Positions 6,498 through 12,822 of a stretch of 19,436 nucleotides of DNA are shown piece by piece. The translations under genes were made by a program, and so were the position numbers. Source of the DNA: CAYUWM01 sp964448395 (GTDB taxonomy: Bacteria; Chloroflexota; Dehalococcoidia; E44-bin15); assembly GCA_964448395.1 (NCBI GenBank), contig CAYUWM010000033.1, positions 1-19,436 of the forward strand, in the 5' to 3' direction. The notes below the pieces were generated by a model. The model ran no database searches, was not told where the DNA came from, and worked only from the letters and a program-made list of their open reading frames with translations. How positions within the stretch are numbered: the first letter of the stretch is position 1; each line of letters starts with the position of its first letter.

Positions 6498-7075
6498 TGC
6501 AGAAGATACGGTCATTCATCGCCATCGAGCTGACCGCTGAGGTCAGGGGAAGCCTGTCGTCGCTGATGGAGCGGCTAAAGCCGGAGAGGCATCCCCAGGT
6601 CAAGTGGGTGGCGGCGGACAGCGTTCACCTGACGCTCAAGTTCCTGGGCAATATATACCCCGATCAGGTAGCCGGGGTAACCGAGGCGATCAGATCCGCG
6701 GCCCGCGGCGTATCCCCCTTCGAGCTGAAGTTGGGCGGTCTCGGTGCCTTCCCCAACAGCCAGCAGCCGAGGGTCATCTGGGTCTCGGTCACCGGCGATA
6801 CCAGGAAGCTCAAGCTGCTGCACCGGGAGATCGACGGCGCGCTGTCATACCTCGGCTTCCCCAGGGAGAAGCGCGCCTTCACCCCGCACCTCACGCTGGG
6901 GCGTATGAAGGACCAGGCGTCGTCCAGGGACAAAGCCGTCATCGGGAAGCTGGTGACGGCCACCGAATTCGCCGGCGGTGCGGCCATGCAGGTGAAGGAA
7001 ATCAGCCTGATGCGGAGCACCCTGACCCCGTCGGGGCCGATCTACAGCCGGTTAGAGTCAATCGTGTTGAGATAA
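6497..7075 (+). CDS. thpR: RNA 2',3'-cyclic phosphodiesterase (2'-5' RNA ligase family)
   Basis: A protein of 192 residues in the 2H phosphoesterase superfamily. The two catalytic HxTx motifs are present: HLTLKFLG near residue 45 and HLTLGRMK near residue 131. The opening RSFIAIEL and the block KWVAADSVHLTLKFLGN are characteristic. Family members hydrolyse 2',3'-cyclic phosphate ends of RNA to 2'-phosphate and can join 2'-5' linkages in vitro; the biological role is poorly understood. The start ATG overlaps the stop of the amidohydrolase gene, so it depends on that transcript. The length is normal for the family. Confidence 0.93.
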   Translation: MQKIRSFIAIELTAEVRGSLSSLMERLKPERHPQVKWVAADSVHLTLKFLGNIYPDQVAGVTEAIRSAARGVSPFELKLGGLGAFPNSQQPRVIWVSVTGDTRKLKLLHREIDGALSYLGFPREKRAFTPHLTLGRMKDQASSRDKAVIGKLVTATEFAGGAAMQVKEISLMRSTLTPSGPIYSRLESIVLR

Positions 7076-7110
7076 ACATCTAGGTTAAGAGAATACCAAA
7101 GGGGGTCATT

Positions 7111-8106
7111 ATGGCACAGGAAGACGTTTACCAGCAGCTGGCGGATATGATCGATGCGGAAGATATCGTCGGCATGGCTAAGACACCGGCGCTGCTGAAG
7201 CTTTTAAGCCTGCAGTTCACGCCGGAGGAGGCCAGACTGGCATTGCAGGTGCACCTCACCGGAGGCACACTGGACCAGATCGCGGAGAGGTCCGGCATCA
7301 AGAAGGACAAGCTGAAAGAAATGCTCAACACCATGGCCGACAAGGGGACCGTCTATATCGATCCCGGTGATAACCCGATGTACAAGGTTGTCGGGTCGGC
7401 AGCGCCGGGGCTTATCGAGACCGGCCTGTGGGGCAACATCAAATACCCGTTCAGCGTGGAGCTGGGGAAGGCGATGAACCAGGTCCTCAAGGAATGGTCC
7501 GAGGAGAAGCTGTGCAAGCTGGGGTTCCCCTTCGCTCCGGTATGGGCCGGCATGGCTGCCCTGCCCGACGATGCCCAGCCCGCCGAGAACCTCGCCGAGG
7601 TGCTCAGGGAGGCCGGCCACTGGAGCGTTTCGCCCTGCCCCTGCCGCCTCTCTCAATGGCTGACGGACCCCGGCAACCACTGCGAGCACATCCTGGAGAC
7701 GTGCATCCATACCGGCGACCTCAGCCGCTGGACTGTAGCGCACGGCATGGCCCGCGAGCTCACCTTCGACCAGCTGGTGGCGCTGCTGCATAAGTGTACC
7801 GAGGACGGACTGGTCTCCACCCTGAACATAAATAACTGCGTCTGTAACTGCTGCAACGACTGCTGTGCCATATTCCACGGCCAGAATCTGGGGGTGCAGG
7901 TGTTCATCCCCTCACCGTTCGTAGCATATGTGGATGAAGACGAGTGCACCGCGTGCGGCAATTGCAGCGATCGTTGCCCGGTGGGTGCTATTAAGGTAAA
8001 CGATGTCGCCATCGTCGATGCGGAGAAGTGCCTCGGCTGCGGCGTGTGCGTTCCCACCTGCAGCTCGGAATCGTTGCGGCTGGTAAGGCGTCTCCAGCCT
8101 GAGTAA
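7111..8106 (+). CDS. Multi-cluster 4Fe-4S protein with winged-helix-like N terminus
   Basis: A protein of 331 residues; ATG 7111 follows AAGGGGGT. Residues about 20-95 form an all-helical, winged-helix-like domain (SLQFTPEEARLALQVHL, then LDQIAERSGIKKDKLKEMLNTMADKGTV in pieces). The centre has CPCR at 176-179 with C191 and C198, and a dense cluster C243, C245, C247, C248, C251 and C252. The C terminus is a two-cluster ferredoxin domain: C279, C282, C285 and C289 (CTACGNCSDRCP), then C307, C310, C313 and C317 (CLGCGVCVPTC). Such proteins occur in strict anaerobes and are usually called 4Fe-4S binding proteins. An electron-transfer or redox-sensing role is inferred; no partner enzyme is encoded next to it. 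It shares its N-terminal layout with the partial gene at 1-341. Confidence 0.85.
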   Translation: MAQEDVYQQLADMIDAEDIVGMAKTPALLKLLSLQFTPEEARLALQVHLTGGTLDQIAERSGIKKDKLKEMLNTMADKGTVYIDPGDNPMYKVVGSAAPGLIETGLWGNIKYPFSVELGKAMNQVLKEWSEEKLCKLGFPFAPVWAGMAALPDDAQPAENLAEVLREAGHWSVSPCPCRLSQWLTDPGNHCEHILETCIHTGDLSRWTVAHGMARELTFDQLVALLHKCTEDGLVSTLNINNCVCNCCNDCCAIFHGQNLGVQVFIPSPFVAYVDEDECTACGNCSDRCPVGAIKVNDVAIVDAEKCLGCGVCVPTCSSESLRLVRRLQPE

Positions 8107-8134
8107 GCGGCAAAAATGGCTTGCCAACCGCTTA
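8104..8134 (+). terminator. Interrupted hairpin after the Fe-S gene, weak terminator candidate
   Basis: TAAGCGG (8104-8110, including the stop codon) pairs with CCGCTTA (8128-8134). An inner TGGC-TT-GCCA hairpin lies at 8117-8126, although its two-base loop would open in practice. The sequence after it, CGCTTTATTG, is not a clean U-run, so termination efficiency is doubtful. The next gene's -35 box lies inside the hairpin. Confidence 0.35.
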
Positions 8135-8150
8135 CGCTTTATTGTATACT
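8121..8150 (+). promoter_or_regulatory. Candidate promoter of the zinc ribbon/comF group
   Basis: TTGCCA at 8121-8126, an 18-base spacer and TATACT at 8145-8150, each one base from consensus. The predicted start near 8157 leaves a leader of about 54 bases before GTG 8211. Confidence 0.5.
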
Positions 8151-8210
8151 TTTAGTGAATACTAGTGTATACCGTACACCGGTTGATATAGAAGGATGGG
8201 AGGTACCTCT

Positions 8211-8423
8211 GTGGAAGACAACGTTTTCCCCAAGTGTCAGAAGTGCAATGTTGGAGATTTAGTCCCGTTATCAGATTTCGGCAGCCAAGGGGCGCCGATC
8301 CACTATAAAGCCTGGGTCTGCACCAATCCTGATTGCGGTTTCAACCTCAAAATCAGGAATGGCGATCTGTATGTGAACGAGCCTATTGTAAGCGGCGTCG
8401 GGCATACCGCCAGGGCCCGTTAA
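8211..8423 (+). CDS. Small zinc ribbon protein of unknown function
   Basis: A protein of 70 residues from GTG 8211, which sits seven bases after GGGAGG. The alternative ATG at 8196 lies within that binding site and has no usable one of its own. Two knuckles are visible, CQKC near residue 9 and CTNPDCGF near residue 36, spaced as in a single zinc ribbon. The rest is polar with no membrane segment. I do not recognise a specific family; zinc ribbons bind nucleic acid or protein. Its stop is about 50 bases before the comF-like gene, and the spacing suggests co-transcription with it. Confidence 0.75.
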   Translation: MEDNVFPKCQKCNVGDLVPLSDFGSQGAPIHYKAWVCTNPDCGFNLKIRNGDLYVNEPIVSGVGHTARAR

Positions 8424-8473
8424 TCCTGCAGCGTTCCGTTGGATATCTAAAGAAGGAAGGTTCACTACCTGAG

Positions 8474-9181
8474 GTGAACCCCATTTCGGCGTCGCATCAG
8501 CTCAAGGGATTGGCCCTCGACCTCTTATTCCCTCCCCGTTGCGTCGGTTGCGGAAAGGGAGGGGAATTTCTCTGTGCGCGGTGTCGGTCGACGTTGCAGT
8601 ACCTGCCCCCACCGTTATGCGCCCGATGTGGCCTACCGCTGCCGGCCGGCGCCGAGTGTCCTGACTGCGAGAGCGCCCCGCCGCAGATAGACGGCATCCG
8701 CTCCCTTTTCCCCTACGATGGTATCATCCGACAGGCAATCCTCCAGTTCAAGTACGAGAACGTCAGGGTTCTGGCTGCACCCCTGGCTCAGTTGATGTGG
8801 GAATACCAACAAGCGCGGCGGTTGCCCGCCGAAGTATTGATGCCAGTGCCGCTGCACCCCCGGCGCCTGCGCTCGCGCGGGTACAACCAGTCTGATCTGC
8901 TGGCAAGGGAACTGGGCCGGCTCGCCTCGCTGCCGGTGGTGGACGACTCGATCGTCCGACGGAAGAACACCGCTCCCCAGGCGAGGACCGCCAGCGTCGC
9001 GGACCGGCGGCGCAACGTCGCCGATGCGTTCGCCTGCAGGGACAGGCGAGCCGCGGGCAAGCATATCATCATCATCGACGATGTGTGTACCTCCGGCACC
9101 ACACTGAAGGCCTGCGCCACTGTCCTGAAAGCGGCGGGGGCCGCCTCGGTATGGGGTCTGACCCTGGCGAGGGAGGTATAA
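8474..9181 (+). CDS. ComF family phosphoribosyltransferase-like protein
   Basis: A protein of 235 residues from GTG 8474; AAGGAAGG lies 13 bases upstream, somewhat far, so the start is not certain (the reading frame is open further upstream). The N terminus is a double zinc finger (C23, C26, C34, C37; then C49, C52, C62, C65) with FPPRCVGCGKGG. The phosphoribosyltransferase fold follows, with PVPLHPRRLRSRGYNQSDLLAREL and the PRPP-loop motif IIIIDDVCTSGTTLKAC at about 198-214. ComF proteins take part in DNA uptake in naturally competent bacteria, but homologues are widespread without competence. No other competence gene is in this window, so a uptake role is unsupported here. It ends six bases before the next gene. 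Confidence 0.9.
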   Translation: MNPISASHQLKGLALDLLFPPRCVGCGKGGEFLCARCRSTLQYLPPPLCARCGLPLPAGAECPDCESAPPQIDGIRSLFPYDGIIRQAILQFKYENVRVLAAPLAQLMWEYQQARRLPAEVLMPVPLHPRRLRSRGYNQSDLLARELGRLASLPVVDDSIVRRKNTAPQARTASVADRRRNVADAFACRDRRAAGKHIIIIDDVCTSGTTLKACATVLKAAGAASVWGLTLAREV

Positions 9182-9187
9182 ACGGCC

Positions 9188-10285
9188 ATGGCCGCGCCGA
9201 CAGCCATCGTTTTCCTCGGCGGCATCGGCGGCAGCCCGGCAGCAGATATGGTGGCCGGCTGTCACCGCGCCATCACCCGTGACACCATCGAGCGTATACA
9301 ACATTCAAGTGCCTTCCAGCAGATCATCTTGGTCACTGAGCACGGCGATGATATGCCGCCGGTAACCATTGAGCCCAGCGGACACCCCTTCCACTTCGGC
9401 AGCAGGCTCAAAGAAGTTATCGATAAATACGATATCGAGTCACCGTGCTATATCGGCGGCGGGAGCGTTCCCCTGATGTCCTCCGGCGGCCTCGGGGCCA
9501 TCGGTGAGCAGATTGTTTCAGCAACAAATACGGTGATAGCCAATAATTTCTACTCCTCCGACCTGGTTGCCTTCACCCCGGGCCAAGCCATTGCGGCTAT
9601 CGAGCCCCCGGCGGCCGACAACACGCTGGCCCAGCTTCTCGCCAATCGGGCGGGCCTATCCCTGATCGAGCTGCCCCGGACCGCCGCAACCCTGTTCGAT
9701 GTGGACACCCCCACCGACCTGTCAATACTCAAGATCCACGCCGGCGCCGGCAGCCACACCAAAGCATACCTCGAGGGGCTTGACATCGATACATCCCGGC
9801 TGGAGCGGGCGGTGCGCCTGCTCGGCGACGGCGATGCCCAAGTGACCGTGGCCGGCAGGGTGGGCAGTTATGTCTGGTCCCGGCTGGAGCGGGAGACCTC
9901 GTGCCGGGTTCGCATGCTCGCCGAAGAGCGGAGCATGAATGCCGACCGGCGCGCCCGGCGCGGCGAGGTCTGCAGCATCCTAGGCTTCTATCTGGAGCAG
10001 GTCGGCATGGAGCGCTTCTTCGCCACCATGGGTCAGCTGGGGCACGCCGCTATCATCGACAGCAGGGTGATTTTCACCCACTTCGGCCTGACACCCACCG
10101 TCGACGACCGTTTCAACTCCGACCTGGGCGAATACGAAAGGATCGGCGACCCCTTCATCCGGGAGTTCACCCGGCAGGCGCTGGAAGCCCCGATCCCCAT
10201 CGTGCTCGGCGGGCATTCCCTGGTCTCCGGCGGGCTGCTGGCCCTCATCGAGGTTTCGCAGTCGAAACGACCGCCGAGCGGTTGA
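9188..10285 (+). CDS. Unrecognised protein with a nucleotidyltransferase-like N-terminal half
   Basis: A protein of 365 residues; ATG 9188 follows GGAGGT by about eleven bases. The first 180 residues look like a GT-A (Rossmann-like) nucleotide transferase: TAIVFLGGIGG at 5-15, CYIGGGSVPLM at 87-97 and FDVDTPTDL at 170-178, the last closely matching the DxDTPxDL motif of CofC/MobA-type enzymes. The usual basic loop after the first strand (GxGxR) is absent. The second half, from about 205, is a separate domain (AGRVGSYVWSRLERE, CRVRMLAEERSMNADRRARRG, IIDSRVIFTHFG, VLGGHSLVSGGLLALIE in pieces) that I cannot name. It ends in a small-residue glycine-rich segment. Guanylyl- or cytidylyltransferase activity is only a possibility. 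Confidence 0.8.
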   Translation: MAAPTAIVFLGGIGGSPAADMVAGCHRAITRDTIERIQHSSAFQQIILVTEHGDDMPPVTIEPSGHPFHFGSRLKEVIDKYDIESPCYIGGGSVPLMSSGGLGAIGEQIVSATNTVIANNFYSSDLVAFTPGQAIAAIEPPAADNTLAQLLANRAGLSLIELPRTAATLFDVDTPTDLSILKIHAGAGSHTKAYLEGLDIDTSRLERAVRLLGDGDAQVTVAGRVGSYVWSRLERETSCRVRMLAEERSMNADRRARRGEVCSILGFYLEQVGMERFFATMGQLGHAAIIDSRVIFTHFGLTPTVDDRFNSDLGEYERIGDPFIREFTRQALEAPIPIVLGGHSLVSGGLLALIEVSQSKRPPSG

Positions 10286-10310
10286 CAGGAACAGGTCAGT
10301 GAAGTAAACT
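10282..10310 (+). promoter_or_regulatory. glyA promoter
   Basis: A perfect TTGACA at 10282-10287, a 17-base spacer and TAAACT at 10305-10310. It overlaps the stop codon of the upstream gene. The predicted start near 10317 gives a leader of about 34 bases, in which no Shine-Dalgarno sequence is visible before ATG 10351. Confidence 0.6.
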
Positions 10311-10350
10311 GAATCGCTGCGGCTCCCGGCGCTCACGACATGGCATCCGT

Positions 10351-11619
10351 ATGAAAATCGACAGAGAACACCCCAACATCACCGCTGTAGAGAAAAGCGA
10401 CCCCGAGGTATGGCAGGCCATATGCCGCGAGGCGCGGCGCCAGCAGAGCCATATAGAGCTCATCGCTGCCGAAAACCACGCTTCGCGGGCGGTGCTCGAG
10501 GCGCAGGGGTCGGTGCTCACCGACAAGTATGCCGAGGGTTATCCCGGGCACCGGTATTACGGTGGGTGTGAAGAGGTGGACCGGGTGGAGGAGCTGGCGC
10601 GGGAGCGTGCCAGGCGGCTCTTCGGGGCGGAGCATGCCAACGTCCAGCCTCACAGCGGCGCTCAGGCGAACATGGCTGCCTACTTCACCCTGCTCGACAC
10701 CGGAGATACGGTGCTGGCGATGAGCCTGTCCCACGGAGGTCATCTCACCCACGGCAGCCCGGTCAATTTTTCCAGCAGGTTCTATCGATTTATCCACTAC
10801 GGGGTGGACCGCGATACCGAGCTGCTGGACTATGATCAGGTCGAGAGTCTCGCTCGAGAGCACCGGCCGAAGCTCATCGTGGCCGGCGCCAGCGCCTACC
10901 CCCGGATTATCGATTTCGGGCGGTTTCGACAGATCGCCGACCTAGTAGGTGCCTATTTATTGGTCGACATGGCCCACATAGCAGGTCTGGTAGCCGCCGC
11001 GGTGCATCCCTCACCGGTACCGCACGCCGATATCATCACCTCTACAACACACAAGACACTGCGCGGCCCCCGCGGCGGTTTTATCCTCTGTAAGCAAAAT
11101 TTTGCCTCCTCGGTAGACGATGCGGTCTTCCCCGGCATGCAGGGGGGGGCCCTGATGCACGTCATCGCCGCCAAGGCGGTCGCCTTCGGCGAGGCGCTGA
11201 AGCCGGAGTTCCTGAGCTACCAGAAGGCGGTGGCGGACAATGCCAAGGTTTTGGCCGGCGAACTGCAGCGGGGAGGTCTGCGACTGGTGTCCGGAGGCAC
11301 CGATAACCATCTGGTGCTGGTTGACCTCTCGCCCCTGGGGTTGACCGGCAAGCAGGCGGAGGAAGCCCTGGACTCGGTGGGCATTACCCTGAATCGGAAC
11401 GCTATCCCCTTCGATACGCACCCGCCCCAGGTCACCAGCGGTATCAGGCTCGGCACCCCTGCGGTGACCACACGCGGCTTCGGCCCTGATGAGACGAGAA
11501 CGGTGGCTCAACTCATCGTCAAGGTGCTCAACAACCTGGGGGATTCCCACGTTTACGAAGAAGTGCGTAAGGCGGTCGATGAACTATCCCGCCGTTTCCT
11601 GGTACCCGGGCTGGGGTAG
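10351..11619 (+). CDS. glyA: Serine hydroxymethyltransferase
   Basis: GlyA interconverts serine and glycine with transfer of a one-carbon unit to tetrahydrofolate, using pyridoxal phosphate. It has 422 residues, a normal length. PLP is bound by K235 in TSTTHKTLRGPRGG. Other conserved blocks are TDKYAEGYPGHRYYGG (57-72), ANVQPHSGAQANMAAY, SLSHGGHLTHGSPVNF, LLVDMAHIAGLVAA (D206, H209), SGGTDNHLVLVDL and TSGIRLGTPAVTTRGF. One departure is the active-site segment LIAAENHAS, which has Ala40 where most homologues have Ser in ASEN. ATG 10351 lacks a Shine-Dalgarno sequence and no in-frame start lies just upstream. With folE further downstream it ties this region to folate metabolism, although glyA has its own promoter. 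Confidence 0.97.
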   Translation: MKIDREHPNITAVEKSDPEVWQAICREARRQQSHIELIAAENHASRAVLEAQGSVLTDKYAEGYPGHRYYGGCEEVDRVEELARERARRLFGAEHANVQPHSGAQANMAAYFTLLDTGDTVLAMSLSHGGHLTHGSPVNFSSRFYRFIHYGVDRDTELLDYDQVESLAREHRPKLIVAGASAYPRIIDFGRFRQIADLVGAYLLVDMAHIAGLVAAAVHPSPVPHADIITSTTHKTLRGPRGGFILCKQNFASSVDDAVFPGMQGGALMHVIAAKAVAFGEALKPEFLSYQKAVADNAKVLAGELQRGGLRLVSGGTDNHLVLVDLSPLGLTGKQAEEALDSVGITLNRNAIPFDTHPPQVTSGIRLGTPAVTTRGFGPDETRTVAQLIVKVLNNLGDSHVYEEVRKAVDELSRRFLVPGLG

Positions 11620-11648
11620 TTGTTGCTGCAACCTTTTCATGCTATAAT
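11620..11648 (+). promoter_or_regulatory. Upstream promoter of the rpsF operon
   Basis: TTGTTG at 11620-11625, a 17-base spacer and TATAAT at 11643-11648, with TGC before the -10 box (extended -10). It begins immediately after the glyA stop. A second extended -10, TGCTATGAT, follows at 11659-11667. Confidence 0.65.
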
Positions 11649-11677
11649 CCATGTTACGTGCTATGATACATGTTGTG
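11640..11677 (+). repeat. Imperfect 19-base tandem repeat carrying two -10 elements
   Basis: TGCTATAATCCATGTTACG (11640-11658) is followed directly by TGCTATGATACATGTTGTG (11659-11677), with 15 of 19 positions identical. Each copy contains an extended -10 (TGC plus TATAAT or TATGAT). It lies in the 95-base glyA-rpsF gap. Confidence 0.7.
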
Positions 11678-11714
11678 CGATATATTAGACACGCCGAACC
11701 TTGGAGGTACTCGA

Positions 11715-12002
11715 TTGCGAGATTATGAACTGGTGGTGATCATAAAACCGTCGGTCACCGAAGATGAACTTCAGACAGTGGTGACGAAGACAAGCCAGTA
11801 TATCACTGAGCGGGGAGGCTCTATCGGCGAGGTGAATCAGTGGGGACGGAAGAAGCTCGCTTACCCCATAAAAGAATTTGCGGAAGGTAATTACGTGCAC
11901 ACCCAGTTCAGCATGGATCCCCAATCGACGACGGAGCTGGAAGCCAACCTGGAACTCTCGGAGGATATCCTGCGCTATCTGCTGGTCAGGCTGAGCGCAT
12001 AG
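11715..12002 (+). CDS. rpsF: Ribosomal protein bS6
   Basis: bS6 of 95 residues, the partner of bS18 on the 30S platform. The TTG at 11715 starts RDYELVVIIKPSVTEDEL, the usual bS6 N terminus, and GGAGG lies seven bases before it. An ATG at 11670 would add 15 non-homologous residues and lacks a binding site. Typical blocks are ITERGGSIGEVNQWGRKKLAYPI and the C-terminal DILRYLLVRLSA. It begins the rpsF-ssb-rpsR order. A short hairpin CTCG-ATTG-CGAG (11710-11721) places the TTG start in its loop, so initiation may be structure-sensitive. The bS6-bS18 complex is known to bind rpsF leaders in many bacteria. Confidence 0.96.
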   Translation: MRDYELVVIIKPSVTEDELQTVVTKTSQYITERGGSIGEVNQWGRKKLAYPIKEFAEGNYVHTQFSMDPQSTTELEANLELSEDILRYLLVRLSA

Positions 12003-12018
12003 GGAAAGGAGTTTGGCA

Positions 12019-12438
12019 ATGGCGAGTCTGAATAAGGTAATGGTTATCGGGAACCTGGGTACCGACCCCGAGATGCGTTTCACCCCCAACGGTAAGCCGG
12101 TAACCTCATTCCGTATCGCCTCCTCGCACACCTATACCGCCCCGGACGGAGAGAGGAAGCAGGAGACAGAGTGGTTCACAGTCGTTACATGGGACAAGCT
12201 GGCGGAGCAGTGCAATCAGTTTCTCGCTAAAGGTCGGAAGGCCTATGTGGAGGGGAGACTGAAAACTCGTTCCTGGGAAGGACAGGACGGTCAGAAGCGC
12301 TTCAACACCGAGATCGTAGCCAACAGGGTGATTTTCTTGGATCGGCCTGGGGCTGCCCCTCTCCCCGAAGATGCCGATGATTTGGCGGTAGAGGAGATAC
12401 CGGCGGATGAAGTGCACCCGGATGACCTCCCGTTCTAA
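12019..12438 (+). CDS. ssb: Single-stranded DNA-binding protein
   Basis: SSB of 139 residues, coating single-stranded DNA during replication and repair. ATG 12019 has AAGGAG seven bases upstream; a TTG at 12013 is too close to that site. The OB fold begins LNKVMVIGNLGTDPEMRFTPNGKPV and continues TEWFTVVTWDKLAEQCNQFL and GRKAYVEGRLKTRSW. A short acidic linker follows, and the tail ends DDLPF, the conserved partner-binding tip. The linker is short compared with the roughly 178-residue E. coli protein, giving a compact SSB. The gene sits between rpsF and rpsR, a widespread bacterial order. Confidence 0.96.
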   Translation: MASLNKVMVIGNLGTDPEMRFTPNGKPVTSFRIASSHTYTAPDGERKQETEWFTVVTWDKLAEQCNQFLAKGRKAYVEGRLKTRSWEGQDGQKRFNTEIVANRVIFLDRPGAAPLPEDADDLAVEEIPADEVHPDDLPF

Positions 12439-12462
12439 AATAGCTAGAGAGGGATTTGAAGC

Positions 12463-12768
12463 ATGCCAGTAAGAAGGCCAGTTAAACCAACAAGATCGAG
12501 GGAGGGCAGGGGCAGGAAATTCGTGCCCAAGCGCAAGGTATGCTCGTTCTGTGTCGATCATGTGGAGGATATCGGTTACAAGGACCCCGCGATGCTCCGT
12601 CGCTATATATCCGATAGGGGCAAAATCGAGCCCCGCCGCCGCACCGGCACCTGCGCCAAGCACCAGCGGGCTCTAGCCGTTGCGGTGAAGCGGGCGCGCC
12701 ATTTGGCCCTGCTTCCCTATACTCCATCCCATATACAGAAAACCAGCGGCGTGGGACTACGGAATTAA
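12463..12768 (+). CDS. rpsR: Ribosomal protein bS18 (zinc-binding form)
   Basis: bS18 of 101 residues; ATG 12463 follows GAGAGGGA. The body is the standard FVPKRKVCSFCVDH, IGYKDPAMLRRYISDRGKI, PRRRTGTCAKHQRALAVAVKRAR and HLALLPYT. Cysteines in CSFC and TCAKH make the C+ zinc-knuckle form; many bacteria also have or instead use zinc-free paralogues. The basic Arg/Lys N terminus (about 20 residues) and a C-terminal extension after LLPYT make it longer than the E. coli protein of 75 residues. The usual next gene, rplI (bL9), is absent here; a foldase gene follows instead. Confidence 0.96.
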   Translation: MPVRRPVKPTRSREGRGRKFVPKRKVCSFCVDHVEDIGYKDPAMLRRYISDRGKIEPRRRTGTCAKHQRALAVAVKRARHLALLPYTPSHIQKTSGVGLRN

Positions 12769-12822
12769 CAACTCCCCACCACCTTGAACCCACTTTAATC
12801 AGGCGAGCCTTTTTTACAAGAG

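Noticed and set aside
7076..7110. TTGAGA-based promoter before the Fe-S gene
   Set aside because: The expected -10 position holds GAATAC/AGAATA, a poor match; the gene may be read through from thpR.
12784..12815. TTGAAC as a -35 box for the foldase gene
   Set aside because: No acceptable -10 hexamer lies 16-19 bases downstream.
12769..12822. Possible terminator (AGGCGAGCCTTTTTT) between rpsR and the foldase gene
   Set aside because: The stem would be three or four base pairs around a loop of two to four bases, too weak to call despite the T-run.
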